Counted from the first letter of the stretch, positions 1 through 11,860 are shown. The stretch: 64,000 nucleotides of DNA from Epiperipatus broadwayi (GCA_028023455.1 JAQFVV010006232.1:930001-994000); one strand, 5' to 3'. Notes: generated by a model from the letters alone, not told the origin. Numbers and translations are program-made.

Positions 1-4
1 TAGA

Positions 5-109
5 ATGGGAATTGAACCTGGACTCTTAGAGTCTTCAGTATTGAATTTTAAGGTAATGCTATTTAAAATTCAATACTCAAGAATCTAAGGTTCCAGGTTC
101 AATTACCAT
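5..109. repeat. Imperfect inverted repeat, 46-bp arms
   Basis: Positions 5-50 and 64-109 are reverse complements with a few mismatches and a 13-bp loop. The inner part pairs GTATTGAATTTTA with TAAAATTCAATAC. The right arm contains GGTTCAATTACC, faintly like a tRNA B box, but no A box or cloverleaf is visible. It may be the edge of a fold-back element cut by the window start. Confidence 0.6.
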
Positions 110-1510
110 GCTAGTACTATCACTGATCAGGCCAGAAACACCTGAAGAACAGGGTAAATGAATACCTCTCACAACATTGTGCATATACTAACCTGTTTGC
201 TATGACTAAAAGTTGAATGTATTTAGAATATTTAAATACATTTTTCTAAAGACATTACCATCATTGTAAACCATGAAAAAACACTAAGTTCAGTTTACAT
301 TTTATCAATTAATTTCTCTGGTCATTTTTATTTAGAAATGTAATTCTATCTAATAGGTAGACTTCAGGCTGTAGGAACATTTATATATATCATTATCTGG
401 GTTCATCTGTGTATAATTCATAATACTTACATAGTAATGCTTCATCTGGGATGAACTGGGTATCATCTGGGTAATGAATGTTATTATAAGATAGAAGTGC
501 TGTAAGCATTGATATCTAACAAGATTAAAAGTTTAATCAATAGAAAATAAGAACAGAAAAATTTAAAAATATAAAGATAGGGGTGGAAAGATAATAGATA
601 AAAACAAAATAAAAAGGGGAAAATAGTTTACATGTGTCATCACATTTTGTTTATATAATTTGGTGTGAAGAACTCCATTGCTTCTCTGATCTTACATTGA
701 TAAAATGTATCACATCTGGATTGGATCCTGGTGTTTGAGAAACCTATATTATGACTCATATCCATAATATGAAGTGAGAGTGCTGATGGAGATGATTGCT
801 GCTTAATTGTATTAGCACATTTATCTCTCCTAGCACTGATGTATCTAAATAAAATGTCTCATAAACTTCATATTTGATGGCTGGTGTGTCTAAGCCAAAA
901 TATTGATACAATAATACTGAGAATGGTACATGGATGAACCAGACAATAAGTCATTTATATCTGCAACTTATGACAATCATCATTTTTTACATATATAACT
1001 TGACTTTAACTAAGTTTTAATATTTTTAATAAGCTTATTATTAAACTCTTTACATATTTATTCATTATACTTCTATTCATACATTCTTAACAATATTTAT
1101 TTAACAATATCTTTTATATTTATTATTTCCTTATACAATTATTCATGTCTGTCTTTAAAATATGAGAACAGACTGGCATTTCAAGCAGAGGCAAGAATAC
1201 CATTGATAGCATAACAATCAACAATACCCATGGCCTGATTGGACTATACAAAGCATAACATGACCACATTTTCTGACCATGGCCCACCTCAACAGCTGAA
1301 ACAAAAACCTGCCATACAAAGCATTTTTATTTGTTTTGAAAATAAATCTTAGGTGCCATCTGACCTTATGTATAGCTGGCATACTCAAACAACAGGCATA
1401 CCAATCCTGCATTTGAAATATCCCAAATTAGCTCCTATTCTTAATCAGGGAGCCCAGCACCTTTAACTTAGCGTATACCAATATTCACATTTTTTAATCA
1501 ATGGTGATGC

Positions 1511-1547
1511 AGTAACAAGAGAGAAAGAGAGAGAGAGAGAGAGAATA
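1511..1547. repeat. GA-rich microsatellite
   Basis: A run of AG/GA dinucleotides with occasional AAAG interruptions. It is plain simple-sequence DNA. Confidence 0.85.
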
Positions 1548-4388
1548 GACCAAATAATAATTAAGCATTATAATTTATTTGTGCACACACATCATAATAT
1601 AATATAACTATAATATTTTGCATAAAGAAATATAAATGATTAGTTCAGGCTAAATTTTATAATAGACCTTTGTTAAAGTTCATTTCATTTAAAAATAAAG
1701 TGACTATAGACAATTATTTTGGAAAATATATTTAACTAGGTTTTTATGGTATTTGGTTTTGATTTTTATTAGTGTTACTTTCCAACCAGTTGCCTTTTTG
1801 GTCTCCATCAATGATTTCAGGGCTTGTCTTCCATTCTGCAACTCAACAATGGGAGAAAGAGAAAGATAGAATAATGACAGCATATATTTTATGACTTAAG
1901 CATTGGTTCTGGGCATTGGTTCCACATGAGGACAGTTAATTTTCATAGAGGACTTAGGGCATGAAGATTAGTCAAACATTTTTAAGGCTGTCTAGCAACA
2001 CATTGCTAATTCTGTAGCTACTGTAATAATATTTTACTGCAATGGTAATGACTGGCTCTTTACTGTCCCTGGATTTCTGAATCTTTGGATAACTGCATGA
2101 ATTAAGCACTGGATAACAGAATGCATCAATAACAAAATGAAGACCAAAATAATTTATGGACTAAAGAGCAGAATGAATATAACAACAGAAAAGTCACACT
2201 TTTATATATACTCTCCCATTGTTCTTTTTTTATTATAGCTTTAATTTTTATCGCACATCAAATCTATTTTTAATTAATTTTACATTTTTTTAATCTAATC
2301 TTTTTTCTAGATTAATTTACTATCTCATCTCTTTTATACTGAAGAGATGGTTTATATAGTTTTTAATTATTATAATTATTGGTTTCAATTTTATTATAAG
2401 TCACAAAACTTACTAGCATTCCAAAAGTTTCACTAATTAATTAAACTTTTTTTATTTTAGACTTTTCAATAAGATTTATTTTTAGACATTTATTCTTCTA
2501 ACTTATTTTTTTTAGCTTATAAAAATGACAGTGAGTTTTTAATTCTCTTTTTTTTCTAATTCTTTTCCCCACCCACTTTTAATAAATAGTTTTGTTTTAT
2601 TTTGCAAAAAATTGCATTTTAAAATCAACTTAACTAATTATTTCTTTAATTATTCTTTTCATTTCTTTTTCTTAAAAAATTTAATCATATATTTTTAAAT
2701 TATGAAATGGGTAATGCAGATATATGTTTTATAACATATATCTCATTAGCATTTCAATATATACATATTATGGTATATACACACATCTTCATTTTGTCAT
2801 TGTTTATATGTTTTGAATAAAAAACAATTTAAGATCAAATGTTTAATAAAAATATGTTTGTTTTTGAATAAATGTAGATGAAATGAATCATTTATTTATT
2901 AAAATTTAAAATGTTTTGTTAAATTATTGATGACAACAATGCTTTATTAAAATTAGAAGGAAGAAATCATATGTTCAAAAAACCCAGTATTTAAAAATGT
3001 AAACTGCATTATTTATAGTCAAAATAAGAGTCATAGATCACATGACACTTTTTTTTTACTTAAATGTTTTGATTTTAACTTTATCTTAGAAATAAACTTT
3101 GGACCTGCAGCAAAGAAAATATATCATGAGTAGAGGACTCTGGGAGGAAGGAACATGGGTTTCTTGTATTTAATGTTTGATGTAAATGGAATGATTAACA
3201 AAATGCTATGCTGACTACCATGAATCTAAAACAGCAAAATCTTCTTAGATTGTAGCATTGAAGGGAAACAATTGGGCAACATTTATTGATTAAAATGCCC
3301 ATGGAAATATATGTATATGCATATTATCATGAAGATGCCAAAGGAAATGCTGCAAGATAATAAAGTTAAACTGAGATGCTTAGAGAAAATCTTATTAATA
3401 ACAGTTGAAATTATAACGATAACATTTATAAATGTTTATAAAATTTTTCTTCTAAAATTAATAGTGTTAATAACAATGCTTACTAGTTTGCCATCTGATT
3501 ATTTGATATGTTAATTAATAATAATCAAGAAAAGTAAAAGATCAATTAGAATATAATATTATGAGTATAATTTAATTTAAAATTATAAATAACTTTATAA
3601 AAAATATTTGATTATTATATTTTTTATAATAATATTAAAATTTGTCGATATATTTTTATATATATAAAAGGAATTTATAATTAACTGACTATATGTATTG
3701 ATAATATTAATTATAAAACATATGTCACATTTAATATTATAGTGAGGGTGAACTATAAATGAATTATAAATGCACATTATAGGATGTTAATTGTTGTAAT
3801 AAATTATTATTTGTTCTAATCAACACATATAAATGAATATTTATATATTAATAAATTTATGTTTGTATTAATAACAGATTTTTTGATTTACTACTGCATA
3901 AACTATTATATAAATATTTTATCTTATCCTATAATATATTTCAGGTGATATTTCGCTATCCAATAAAACAGTTAATAATTTTTTTTACCAGTCTAGAGCT
4001 TGCATATGGATGTATTGGTCTCTTTAGAAATGTATGAGTCCATTGTACATGTAGATATAAATTATTATAAAAACCATTTGTGATCACTTTATTTACTTGC
4101 TCATATTTTAAATTGCTTGAGTATGATCTTTTACTGAACATATTTAGAGTGTCCATATATGTGATATATAGGTGGAGAAAACCACTCGAGTCATAATTAT
4201 ACCTATCATAGGTAGTTGGCCAAATATGTAATGCATTTAGTCTGTTAAGTTATAATATTTTCAGTACATTTGGGACTACCTAATATGAGGGTAGTTAATG
4301 ATAGTTAAGTCCATTTATGATATTAATTATCTAGTATGATGAGTAGTATATTATTTTATACTATCATTTAATAAATTTTATTTATTAT

Positions 4389-4398
4389 CAGAATAGTT
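4389..4398. repeat. Target-site duplication, 3' side of non-LTR element
   Basis: CAGAATAGTT occurs here and again at 10,705-10,714, exactly flanking the minus-strand non-LTR element. The 3' boundary agrees with the point where the second copy (ending near 31,928) stops matching this one. Confidence 0.7.
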
Positions 4399-4674
4399 CA
4401 TTTCAACAAAATTTTTATTAACAATAAATAGTGATTACATACTAATAAAGGATAGATAAATGAATAAATTGTACAATAATATGATTGTATAATGTTCTAT
4501 TTGTCATCTGGCTAGATTTTGTTATGAGAGTACAATTGTTATACTCTTATGTGGTTAGGTATAGTGAAGAGATTCTAAGAACTTGTTTAATGGAATAAGC
4601 ATTTTTTATATAAACATGAATATTTTCTTTTAGAATTTCCTATTCTATAATGCTGGGTAGGTGGGAGTTGATAA

Positions 4675-7600
4675 TCAGGAAAAGGAAAGAGCAGTTAAAG
4701 ACCAGGTGTCATCAAAGACTTTACTGGAGGCCAGGAGCTGGTCACGTTTCTTGATTTTTTTGAGCATTTGATAAAACAATGGTATGATTTGTGGTGGGGG
4801 TAATTCCATGAGAGTTTTGCATCTCACTATCCATATGGAAAAAAGGACAAAGGTAGAAAGCCTTATTATTGAAAAAAACCCATTATGAATGGCATTTTCA
4901 AGTGAGAAAATCATATCAGGTCTTATGTTGGAATTGATTATAATTATATCTTTCAGTGTTTTAAGTCTTGGGCACCGGTGTATAATATGGTCTATGGTTT
5001 CATCTTCATGAGCACACAGACCACATATAGGATCAATGCTGGTAAAACCTCTTCGGTGATAAAGGAACCAATTCATGGGAAGTGCATTAAGATTTATTTT
5101 AAAGATGAAGTCAAGGAATTCGGGTTCCAGACTCCATCTTTTGAAGTGTGTAATGAGTCTTTGGTTGGTTACTTTTAGGCTGGTTTTAATGGGTTGTTGA
5201 TTATAGTTGATTATATTGTATGCTTCCCATAAGGTGATTTTTTTGTTAAGGTTAAAGGGCATTATTGGGTTATAAAGTTGTAGGTGGTCTATTAGGGAGG
5301 CTATCCATGAACTGGCAGAGGGCGGAGGATGATCTGTTGGTGTAATTTTTTTAATAATGTTGGAGTATCCACAGGAGAGGATCAGATTATGTAGAGTGTT
5401 GTGGGTTTTCTGTAAAATGATTGCTTGCATTGAGTGGAATGACAGTCCATTGAACCTGCATGGTCATTGGATGCCTTGTAAGCTAACAGCAACTGTCCTT
5501 CCTCTCCAGAGAAGTTTGGTACATAATCGGTTGATTTTATTTTGAAACTGTTTAGACATTTTTACAAATGGAAGATAATATGAGATTTTTGGCATTATGA
5601 TCATGTTGAGGAGGCCAACCTTTCCATATAATGAAAGGCATACTCTAGAGAATGACATGGTGATGGCTTCAGTTGAATGGAGGATTGCATCTTGAATCTC
5701 TCTTGCCATTGCAGTTGGAGTTTTGAAGATTGGGAAACCTAGGTATCTTTGGGTTTTGCAGAAAAGGGAGAGTTAATTTGTTTACCAGACATTATCTTCC
5801 AGATGGAAGATTTGTTAAAGTTTATTTGTAGGCCAAGTTTCGCTGTATTTCTGTTTAAGATGTTCATGAGATGGGGAAGGTATTTAATGGTGGGAAGAAC
5901 AACCATGATGTCATCTATATATGCAAATGCATTGAAGTTTTTGTTGAGAGAGGGAAGGAAAACTCCAGGGAGGTTTTTTTCTATATCCATCAGAAGAGGG
6001 TTGATGTATGCTGTGAAGAAAAGGGCACTGAGTGGAAATCCTTGAGGGATCAACTTGTATGGCTTGAAGCCTGATGTGATCTTGCCATCAAGAGAGAGAA
6101 AAATCTCTGTTGTTGAGCAGATTGCTGATCATCTGAACAATCCCAGCTGGAATGTCGCATTCCAACAGAATATCCAGGAGGATATTTATCTGGACTGAAT
6201 CAAATGCTGCCGCAACATCCAGCTGGACAGCAATAGGTTTTGATTTACGATGTCCTCTGATGTAATTAAATAGTGCAGTTACATTGGACATAGCATGCGA
6301 GGTTGATGATCCCTTTTTCCGTATTGGTTTGATGAGATATGGCTAAGGATTTGAGTTTGGATTTGATCTTTAATGACTGACTCAATTATCTTGATAAGCA
6401 ATGGGGTCATGGAAATTGGACGGATATTGTTAATGTCATTTAGTTGTTTTGCTTTTTTAATAAAAGGCACGAGTGCCACTGGGTAAAGATCTGTTATGTT
6501 TCTGTTGCCGGAGGCTAGGTGATCAATCATTTTTTTAATAATTGGCACAGTGAATTGACTGAGGTGTTTGAGAAGGAAATTTGGGATGCCATGAAGGCCA
6601 GGATGAATGCCGTCAGGGAGAGATGTTATCTTCTTTTTGATTTGGATTTCTGTGATGCCATATTTGCCAGGGTCACCAGCATCCAACCAGCTGTTTATAG
6701 GAGGAGCTCCATCTTTTTGCATTAATTGGCAGAATTGTTTGCTGATGTGCTGCATCATTGGAAAGCCAATGAGATTGGTTCCATTAGAATTAATGGATAA
6801 GGGAGTGATTTGTTTTTTATTGTACCCCAGTGCCCATCTAAGGTAGTCTCTCATCCAGCAGTGTTGTTGTGCTAAGAAACATTTGGCTCTTCTGATGGAT
6901 ATATATTCTGCAAGGGACTTTTGCTGGATTTTGTAGAGATTTTTAAGGAAGATGATTTTTTCTGTATTTGTGAAATTTTGCTGTTAAGCTTGAAGTTGTA
7001 TATTAATGTCTGTTAGATCATTTAGAAGGCCATTACGTCGTTTGATTTTCCTGGCATGGTGATTTAATATGGATTGTAGTATTCCGATGAAGGAAAACCA
7101 GCCCTCCTCAGCAGGAAGGAAAAGGATGTTTATTTTCTGGAAAAGGATGTATGCCTCAGATACTATCACTTCGGTCATATTTGATTGGGTGATCATGTGC
7201 ATGGTTTTACCAGGTCCATCAATAGGTGCAGGGATTGAAATAGGTGTAAGTTGTAAGATTAGAGCCATATGATCAGAGAAAGCAACAGGGGCCAAGGCTG
7301 CATCAAGGTTGAAATGGATGTCTGGGGTGTAGTAAACCAAATCAATCAGGGACTTATTAGTTTTAGTATAGAAAGAGTAGGCTTCAGGAGGAAAGAAGCC
7401 ATCTCCACACATTAATCTGCGATTTATTAGATGCAAAAATCTCTTGTTGAAGTTATTGTATGTGGTGTTAAAGTCTCCCAGAAGAATAGTAGGGGAGGCT
7501 CTGTTAGCGTTGATGGCATTTAGGATGTGGATTATTTTTAGATATTGAGAGGTGTCTTTGGCTGTATATATATAAGCTATGATGATCGGATAACCCCAAT

Positions 7601-7865
7601 AGTCTATTTCTATGATAATAATATTGGCATCTAGGAATAGAATGCTAAAACTGTTTGGTGGTGTTGACTTGCTGAGAAGAATACCGACTCCACCTGAAGC
7701 AGAATGGCCTATGGAAAATCTAGCAAATCCGAGAGTTGAGAGAAGAGATAGTATTTTATGATCGGTCTTATGAGGGGAGCAGAGCGAGAGCCAGTTTTTA
7801 ATAGCTAGAACTTTATCAATTGAGTTGATGCCATGAATGTTAATGCCAGCAATTTTGCAGAACAT
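4675..7865 (-). pseudogene. LINE ORF2: APE endonuclease + reverse transcriptase, frameshifted
   Basis: The ORF starts with ATG at 7,863-7,865, six bases after the ORF1 stop. The first 293 codons are an exonuclease-endonuclease-phosphatase domain, seen as INIHG near the start, LLGDFN in the middle and a SDH motif near its end. The expected QE-type metal-binding block around residues 30-40 appears shortened to SPHKTDH, so the catalytic Glu seems lost. The RT domain follows in at least three frame pieces (about 6,854-5,464): IRPISM, QLDVAAAFDSV (motif A), QGFPLS, and YIDDIMVV (motif C, catalytic DD kept). The last piece (5,430-4,675) carries the zf-RVT motif CGLCAHED...HIIHRC. Frame breaks occur near 6,980, 6,290, 6,070, 5,730 and 5,450. 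The protein would nick target DNA and prime reverse transcription on it. Confidence 0.85.
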
Positions 7866-7871
7866 GATAGA

Positions 7872-10556
7872 TTAATCCAAACCGTCCCCAGCAAAGTGTA
7901 CCAAGTCAATGTGGGACATCTCCATGTTAATGAGATCTGATGTTTGGCAATCAGAGTCCTGTGATTGAATTTGTGGATGGATTGGTGATATAGTTGTTGG
8001 TTGAGGAAACGCATCCATGAAGTCTTCGGTGTCTGATGAAGTAGTGTAATCTGTCTGAGATTCATCAGATGGATCAATGGTATCAATGATTGTAGGATCC
8101 ATGGTTTTCCTCTTTTTTTCTATGGATTTGCGAGGCTTTGTGCTTGATATATCTGAAATTTGTTTGTTAGAGGGTGGAGGTGAGTAATGTATCAGATGGG
8201 CGCTATCATCATCAGAGCTTGATTTATCTGAATGAATTGATTTTCTTTTAATTTTCTTATTTGTATTTTGGGTATTTGTTGTGTCGGTTTTTTGAGAGTT
8301 TTGAAGTTTAATAGTGTTTTTTTCATTTTCCTGTTCTTTTGATAAAAGTGTTTTTTATTGTTATAGGAATTTGTTTTAAATTTTAGACCTGAGTCATTTT
8401 CGGTTTGCTGTAACTGTTGGGAAACATTAACTATGCTGACTTTCGGGTTGAGTGTTTGATAAGTCTTTTCATCTGGATGGTTAATTATTGCAGGAGTTGA
8501 AGAATTGAGGACAGTTTGTGGATCACTTTGTTTAGGTTTACTGGACTTAACTGACCCAAATGAAGATGTATCAATGGTTTTAAACTGGGTGGGAGTTGTT
8601 ATGGATGGATTGTTTCAAAATTTTTTGAGTGTATTTTCTTCATCGCCTGTGTTTTCCTTGCTCTCATCAGGTGGTTTGGTCATATTGCCTTCTTTTGTAG
8701 CAAGAGTTTGGCCTAGTATTGTTTCTCGGGGATTAGTATAATATGTATCGTATGTATGATCTTTAGTCTTATTGGTTTGAGTGATTGGTTTAGGCGCAGT
8801 ATATGTAATTGCTTGGATCTCTGATTCACTACTATTAGTGTAGAGGTTGTCATTTGTTCTTTCTTGAATATTTTCATTTTGAAAGATAGGTTTGGATGTA
8901 AAGGGGTTTGTTGGAGGATTTATTTGAATCAGGTTGTCTGGGTTTGTGAGGTTGCTGATTGAATTAGGCCCATGTGGTGATTGTCTATTTAAGGATGTGA
9001 AAGCCGTGTTAGTAGGTCTACCAGGACATCTGTGAACTTTATTCTTTTTAATACCACAGGGTGTACATATTCTTGCTGCACAATCTTTAATGAGGTGTGT
9101 TCTTTGAAGTCAGAAGAAACAGTGTGGATGTACTCCCCTGAATGTCAAAACCATAGGAGAGCCTCTTGCAGTAATAATAGTGGGTATGTCAGTGGGTATA
9201 ATGTTTTTCTTCAATGTAAGTGTGAAGATAACTGTATTGGACAGGATTTGATCTTCACAGTGAGGGTTTAATAGGTGTTTAAATTTGCTAACTGAACCAT
9301 AATTAATAAGGATGTCTTGTAGTTCTTGTTCTTTCAAGAGGGCAAGACAGTTTTGGATTCTGCTGGATAGTGTAACAGGATGGTTCATATCTATGGAGCA
9401 TAGTATAAAATTTCCTAAAGATCTGTATTTATTTTTAAAGTTCATATGGTCTGCCCACGTTTTAAACTCAACGATAACATAGCGGTCATTGGGATGATTA
9501 AGAATCATATGAATGCCTCTGCCTAATCGTTTTTGATTGATTAGACTGTATAGCTGTTCTAGAGGGAACTTATATAGAGCACATTGTTGATTTGTTATGG
9601 CTAAGATTAACGACTTACCACTGTAGTAGTTAGCAAACGATTTATATAGGCTATTGGGAATCGTTTTGTTGAACTCATTATTTATTTTTAGGAACATGGG
9701 AATCATTTTGTTGAACTCATTATTTATTTTTAGGAACATGTCATCATTAAGATCGTTTATATTAAATGAGACATTTTCCAAAGTGTTTGATTCTTGTTCT
9801 ATGTCTAATTCTGAGATATTCAAATATAGTTCATTGAAATTATCGCCCTTATTATTTTTGGAGATGCTCTCATAATTTTTAGACGTTACGATATTTGCAT
9901 ACGTAGAGGAATTTTTCAATATTGGTATTGAAGAAATTGGATTAGATTGTAAGTTGGCTGAAGTAGCAATGGATTGTTCTGCGCTATAATCTTTGTTTGT
10001 TCTGGAATGTGATTTATCGGTTTTAAAATTTATTTTTTCTTTTTGATTTTTAAATTTACTGTTGACAAACTGTAATGTGACATGCACTGGTTTTGTTGAC
10101 CTCTGGTGGAAAAGTTTTTACTTTAAAAAATTCGCCGAAATCATCTTGTCAGTAATTTTGTCTATTATTTTCAGATATGGTTTCCAGGGTATTATTGGGC
10201 AAAGGAAATTGCTCATTAGAGTCTTCTGAGGGTGCGTAAAGTCTTCGGAGAGGCAATGATTGGTTTTTGCTTGTATTTTTAAGAATTTCAATAGTTTTGC
10301 TTGATGAGATATTTATGCTATTGCTTATATTAGGGGTAAGTTGAATATTTTCTAAACTTTTGTTGATATTTGTGATGCTGTTTTCTTTTGAAATATTGGT
10401 TTGTGGGTTTTTATTTGTTGTAGAAGTTATTTTGGATGAATTTAGATTAGATCTAAGGCTATAAAATTTACAATCGATGACTGCATTGCTAGATTGAATG
10501 CTGAGATCGGAGCTAACCTTAATTTGCGAGTTATCGATTATATTATCACTTTCCAT
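7872..10556 (-). pseudogene. LINE ORF1: nucleic-acid-binding protein with CCHC knuckle, broken
   Basis: The frame starts with ATG at 10,554-10,556 and ends with TAA at 7,872-7,874. The first 135 codons are Ser/Asn/Ile-rich. A 325-codon piece (10,087-9,110) follows, with an RRM-like patch (YVIVEFKTWADHMNFKNKY). It stops with TGA inside what would be a CX2CX4HX4C knuckle; the same frame continues with HLIKDC and a second Cys/His cluster (CTPC...HRC) down to about 9,020. The C-terminal 76 codons (8,102-7,872) are acidic and Ser/Thr/Asp-rich. ORF1 proteins of this type bind element RNA. A 42-bp in-frame tandem duplication lies at 9,656-9,739. The stretch 9,000-8,105 has several frame breaks. Confidence 0.7.
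9656..9739 (-). repeat. 42-bp tandem duplication inside LINE ORF1
   Basis: Units 9,656-9,697 and 9,698-9,739 differ at only one base by eye. The repeat is in frame and doubles a 14-residue block (MFLKINNEFNKMIP, then MFLKINNEFNKTIP). Confidence 0.9.
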
Positions 10557-10704
10557 AATATATAATGATTAAAACCAACTTACCTTGAATAAGAAATGTA
10601 AAGGTAAGGGGGACAATCGTCCCTATCTTTCTGAAATTGAATCGCTAAGGGACGCTTTTTGTAAGACCAGTTACAAAGATGGCTGCCAAAAGCGGAAGTA
10701 TTAA
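10557..10704 (-). promoter_or_regulatory. LINE 5' UTR / internal promoter region
   Basis: Sequence between the 5' duplication and the ORF1 start. It is clearly more G+C-rich than the surroundings (for example GGGACGCTTTTTG and CCAAAAGCGG), as expected for the 5' end of a full-length LINE. No individual promoter motif can be named. Confidence 0.45.
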
Positions 10705-10714
10705 CAGAATAGTT
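10705..10714. repeat. Target-site duplication, 5' side of non-LTR element
   Basis: CAGAATAGTT, identical to 4,389-4,398. It defines the 5' end of the full-length minus-strand LINE at 10,704. Confidence 0.7.
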
Positions 10715-10950
10715 TTCTTCACAGTTGGCTCATTGCTGCATTAGATTTGTTCATAGATTTCTTTATATTTATTAATAGATATTTATTGTTTCATTTATAA
10801 TATATATATATATAAAACAAAAAGCAAGTTAAAACTTGCTAACGCTTGTATTTATGATAATAGATGGCATTCTACCAAAAACACCATCAAGCATATGTTT
10901 GTTTACATAAATGTCAGAGCAAGCATTCACTATCTCTAACTTTAGTTCCA

Positions 10951-10994
10951 CCTTCAGATCATGATTTCAAGCTATTTGCTATCATCAGTGAAGG
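10951..10994 (-). ncRNA. Hammerhead ribozyme, type I, unit 1
   Basis: On the minus strand: helix I strand CCTTCA, core CTGATGA, helix II AGC/GCT with loop AAATA, core GAA, helix III ATC/GAT with a 2-base loop, cleavage nucleotide C, helix I return strand TGAAGG. Helix I is a perfect 6 bp and all invariant core bases are present. Predicted cleavage is between 10,957 and 10,956. One deviation: the usual G10.1-C11.1 pair is replaced by a T/T juxtaposition, so helix II is only 3 bp plus a mismatch. Confidence 0.85.
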
Positions 10995-11350
10995 ACAGGA
11001 ATAAGAAATTAGATCTAAACACAAACTCTGAGCGTTTATGAAACAGTTTCTATTCAGCTTGCAAGTGTGAATCTTTTAGACACATATTGTCTTCAAACTC
11101 AGCATAGCAAGCCAGATAGCTATATGGGTCTGATATCAGTTCAGTGTCACCACATAGTAGAAGCCTCTGCAATATATATCATTGCAAGAAAGACCTCAAA
11201 GGTACATTTATGAAAAACAAAAAGCAAGTTAAAACTTGCTAATGCTTGTATTTATGACAATAGATGGCATTCTACCAAAAACACCGTCAAGCGTATGTTT
11301 GTTTACATAAATGTCAGAGCAAGCATTCACTATCTCTAACTTTAGTTCCA

Positions 11351-11394
11351 CCTTCAGATCATGATTTCAAGCTATTTGCTATCGTCAGTGAAGG
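11351..11394 (-). ncRNA. Hammerhead ribozyme, type I, unit 2
   Basis: Same fold as the unit 1 motif, exactly 400 bp away. The only visible change is core CTGACGA instead of CTGATGA, at position 7, which is free in the hammerhead consensus. Helices I, II and III are identical. That the one difference is at a permissive site fits retention of function, though one site is weak evidence. Confidence 0.85.
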
Positions 11395-11460
11395 ACAGGA
11401 ATAAGAAACTAGATCTAAAGACAAACTCTGAGCATTTATGATCTAGTTTCTTATTCCTGT

Positions 11461-11504
11461 CCTTCACTGATGATAGCAAATAGCTTGAAATCATGATCTG
11501 AAGG
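11461..11504 (+). ncRNA. Hammerhead ribozyme, type I, inverted copy
   Basis: Plus-strand copy within the inverted arm. CCTTCA 11,461-11,466, CTGATGA 11,467-11,473, helix II 11,475-11,485, GAA 11,487-11,489, helix III 11,490-11,497, cleavage expected after C 11,498, then TGAAGG. The HHR is therefore encoded on both strands of this element. Confidence 0.85.
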
Positions 11505-11658
11505 TGGAACTAAAGTTAGAGATAGTGAATGCTTGCTCTGACATTTATGTAAACAAACATATGCTTGATAGTGTTTTTGGTAGAATGCCATCTATTGTCA
11601 TATATATATAATATTATTATTATTCAATGTCTGTATTTCTTCAAAGCAATATACATAA

Positions 11659-11860
11659 TTATATAATTGAATATTTATAAATACAGTAATCAGATATATT
11701 TTAAACATTTTATCCACTTAGAAGTGCTTTCAACTGTCCTCATAGTCTTTGTCAACTAACAAAAAACAAAGACTATGAGCATAGTTGAAAGCACTCCTAA
11801 GTGGATAAAATTACTAAAATATATATGATTACTGTATTTATAAATATTCAATTATATATG
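11659..11860. repeat. Fold-back repeat, about 93-bp arms
   Basis: 11,659-11,751 and 11,767-11,860 are near-perfect reverse complements with a 15-bp A-rich loop. No open frame and no terminal duplication is evident. The arm contains GTTGAAAGCACT, which does not complete a hammerhead core. It could be a small non-autonomous fold-back element. Confidence 0.8.

Larger units (their letters stand above)
1..4388. other. A+T-rich intergenic DNA, no gene seen
   Basis: No open frame here has recognisable protein features; the longest are about 60-70 codons and read as A+T-rich noise. The stretch holds an imperfect inverted repeat at its left end and a GA microsatellite near 1,518-1,546, both listed separately. 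I see no transposon coding remnant before the target-site duplication at 4,389. Confidence 0.6.
4399..10704 (-). mobile_element. Full-length non-LTR (LINE) retrotransposon, broken frames
   Basis: The element reads on the minus strand: a 5' UTR of about 150 bp, ORF1 (coiled/low-complexity N-terminus, then a CCHC zinc knuckle), a 6-bp gap, and ORF2 (APE-type endonuclease, reverse transcriptase, C-terminal zf-RVT cysteine motif), followed by a 3' UTR of about 275 bp. It is bounded by the 10-bp duplication CAGAATAGTT, which supports insertion of a complete copy. Both frames carry stops or frameshifts, so this copy is not autonomous. A 5'-truncated sister copy lies on the plus strand at 29,590-31,928. 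The two-ORF plan with APE endonuclease and zf-RVT resembles L1/Tx1-like elements, but I cannot fix the clade by eye. Confidence 0.85.
10814..11600. mobile_element. Retrozyme-like element: 400-bp tandem plus inverted copy
   Basis: Unit 1 (10,814-11,213) is followed by a partial second unit in the same direction (from about 11,214), then by an inverted copy. Matching HHR positions in units 1 and 2 are exactly 400 bp apart. The inverted part pairs 11,255-11,414 with 11,441-11,600 (160-bp arms, 26-bp loop). All three copies contain the same hammerhead motif. There is no protein-coding potential. (TA)n tracts bound both sides. Tandem HHR-bearing units of a few hundred bases are how metazoan retrozymes are described; assignment to that class is inference. 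Confidence 0.75.

Noticed and set aside
5-109. tRNA or tRNA-derived SINE from the B-box-like GGTTCAATTACC
   Set aside because: No A box, anticodon stem or CCA-side acceptor pairing could be built; the similarity is to a single degenerate box.
4978-7272. Plus-strand frames of 60-98 codons across the LINE
   Set aside because: Antisense shadows of ORF2; they contain no independent motifs.
11700-11800. Possible hammerhead in the 93-bp fold-back (CTATGAG...GAAAGCACT)
   Set aside because: The required CTGANGA core is absent (CTATGAG), and no consistent helix II precedes GAA; the apparent helix I pairing is just the inverted repeat itself.
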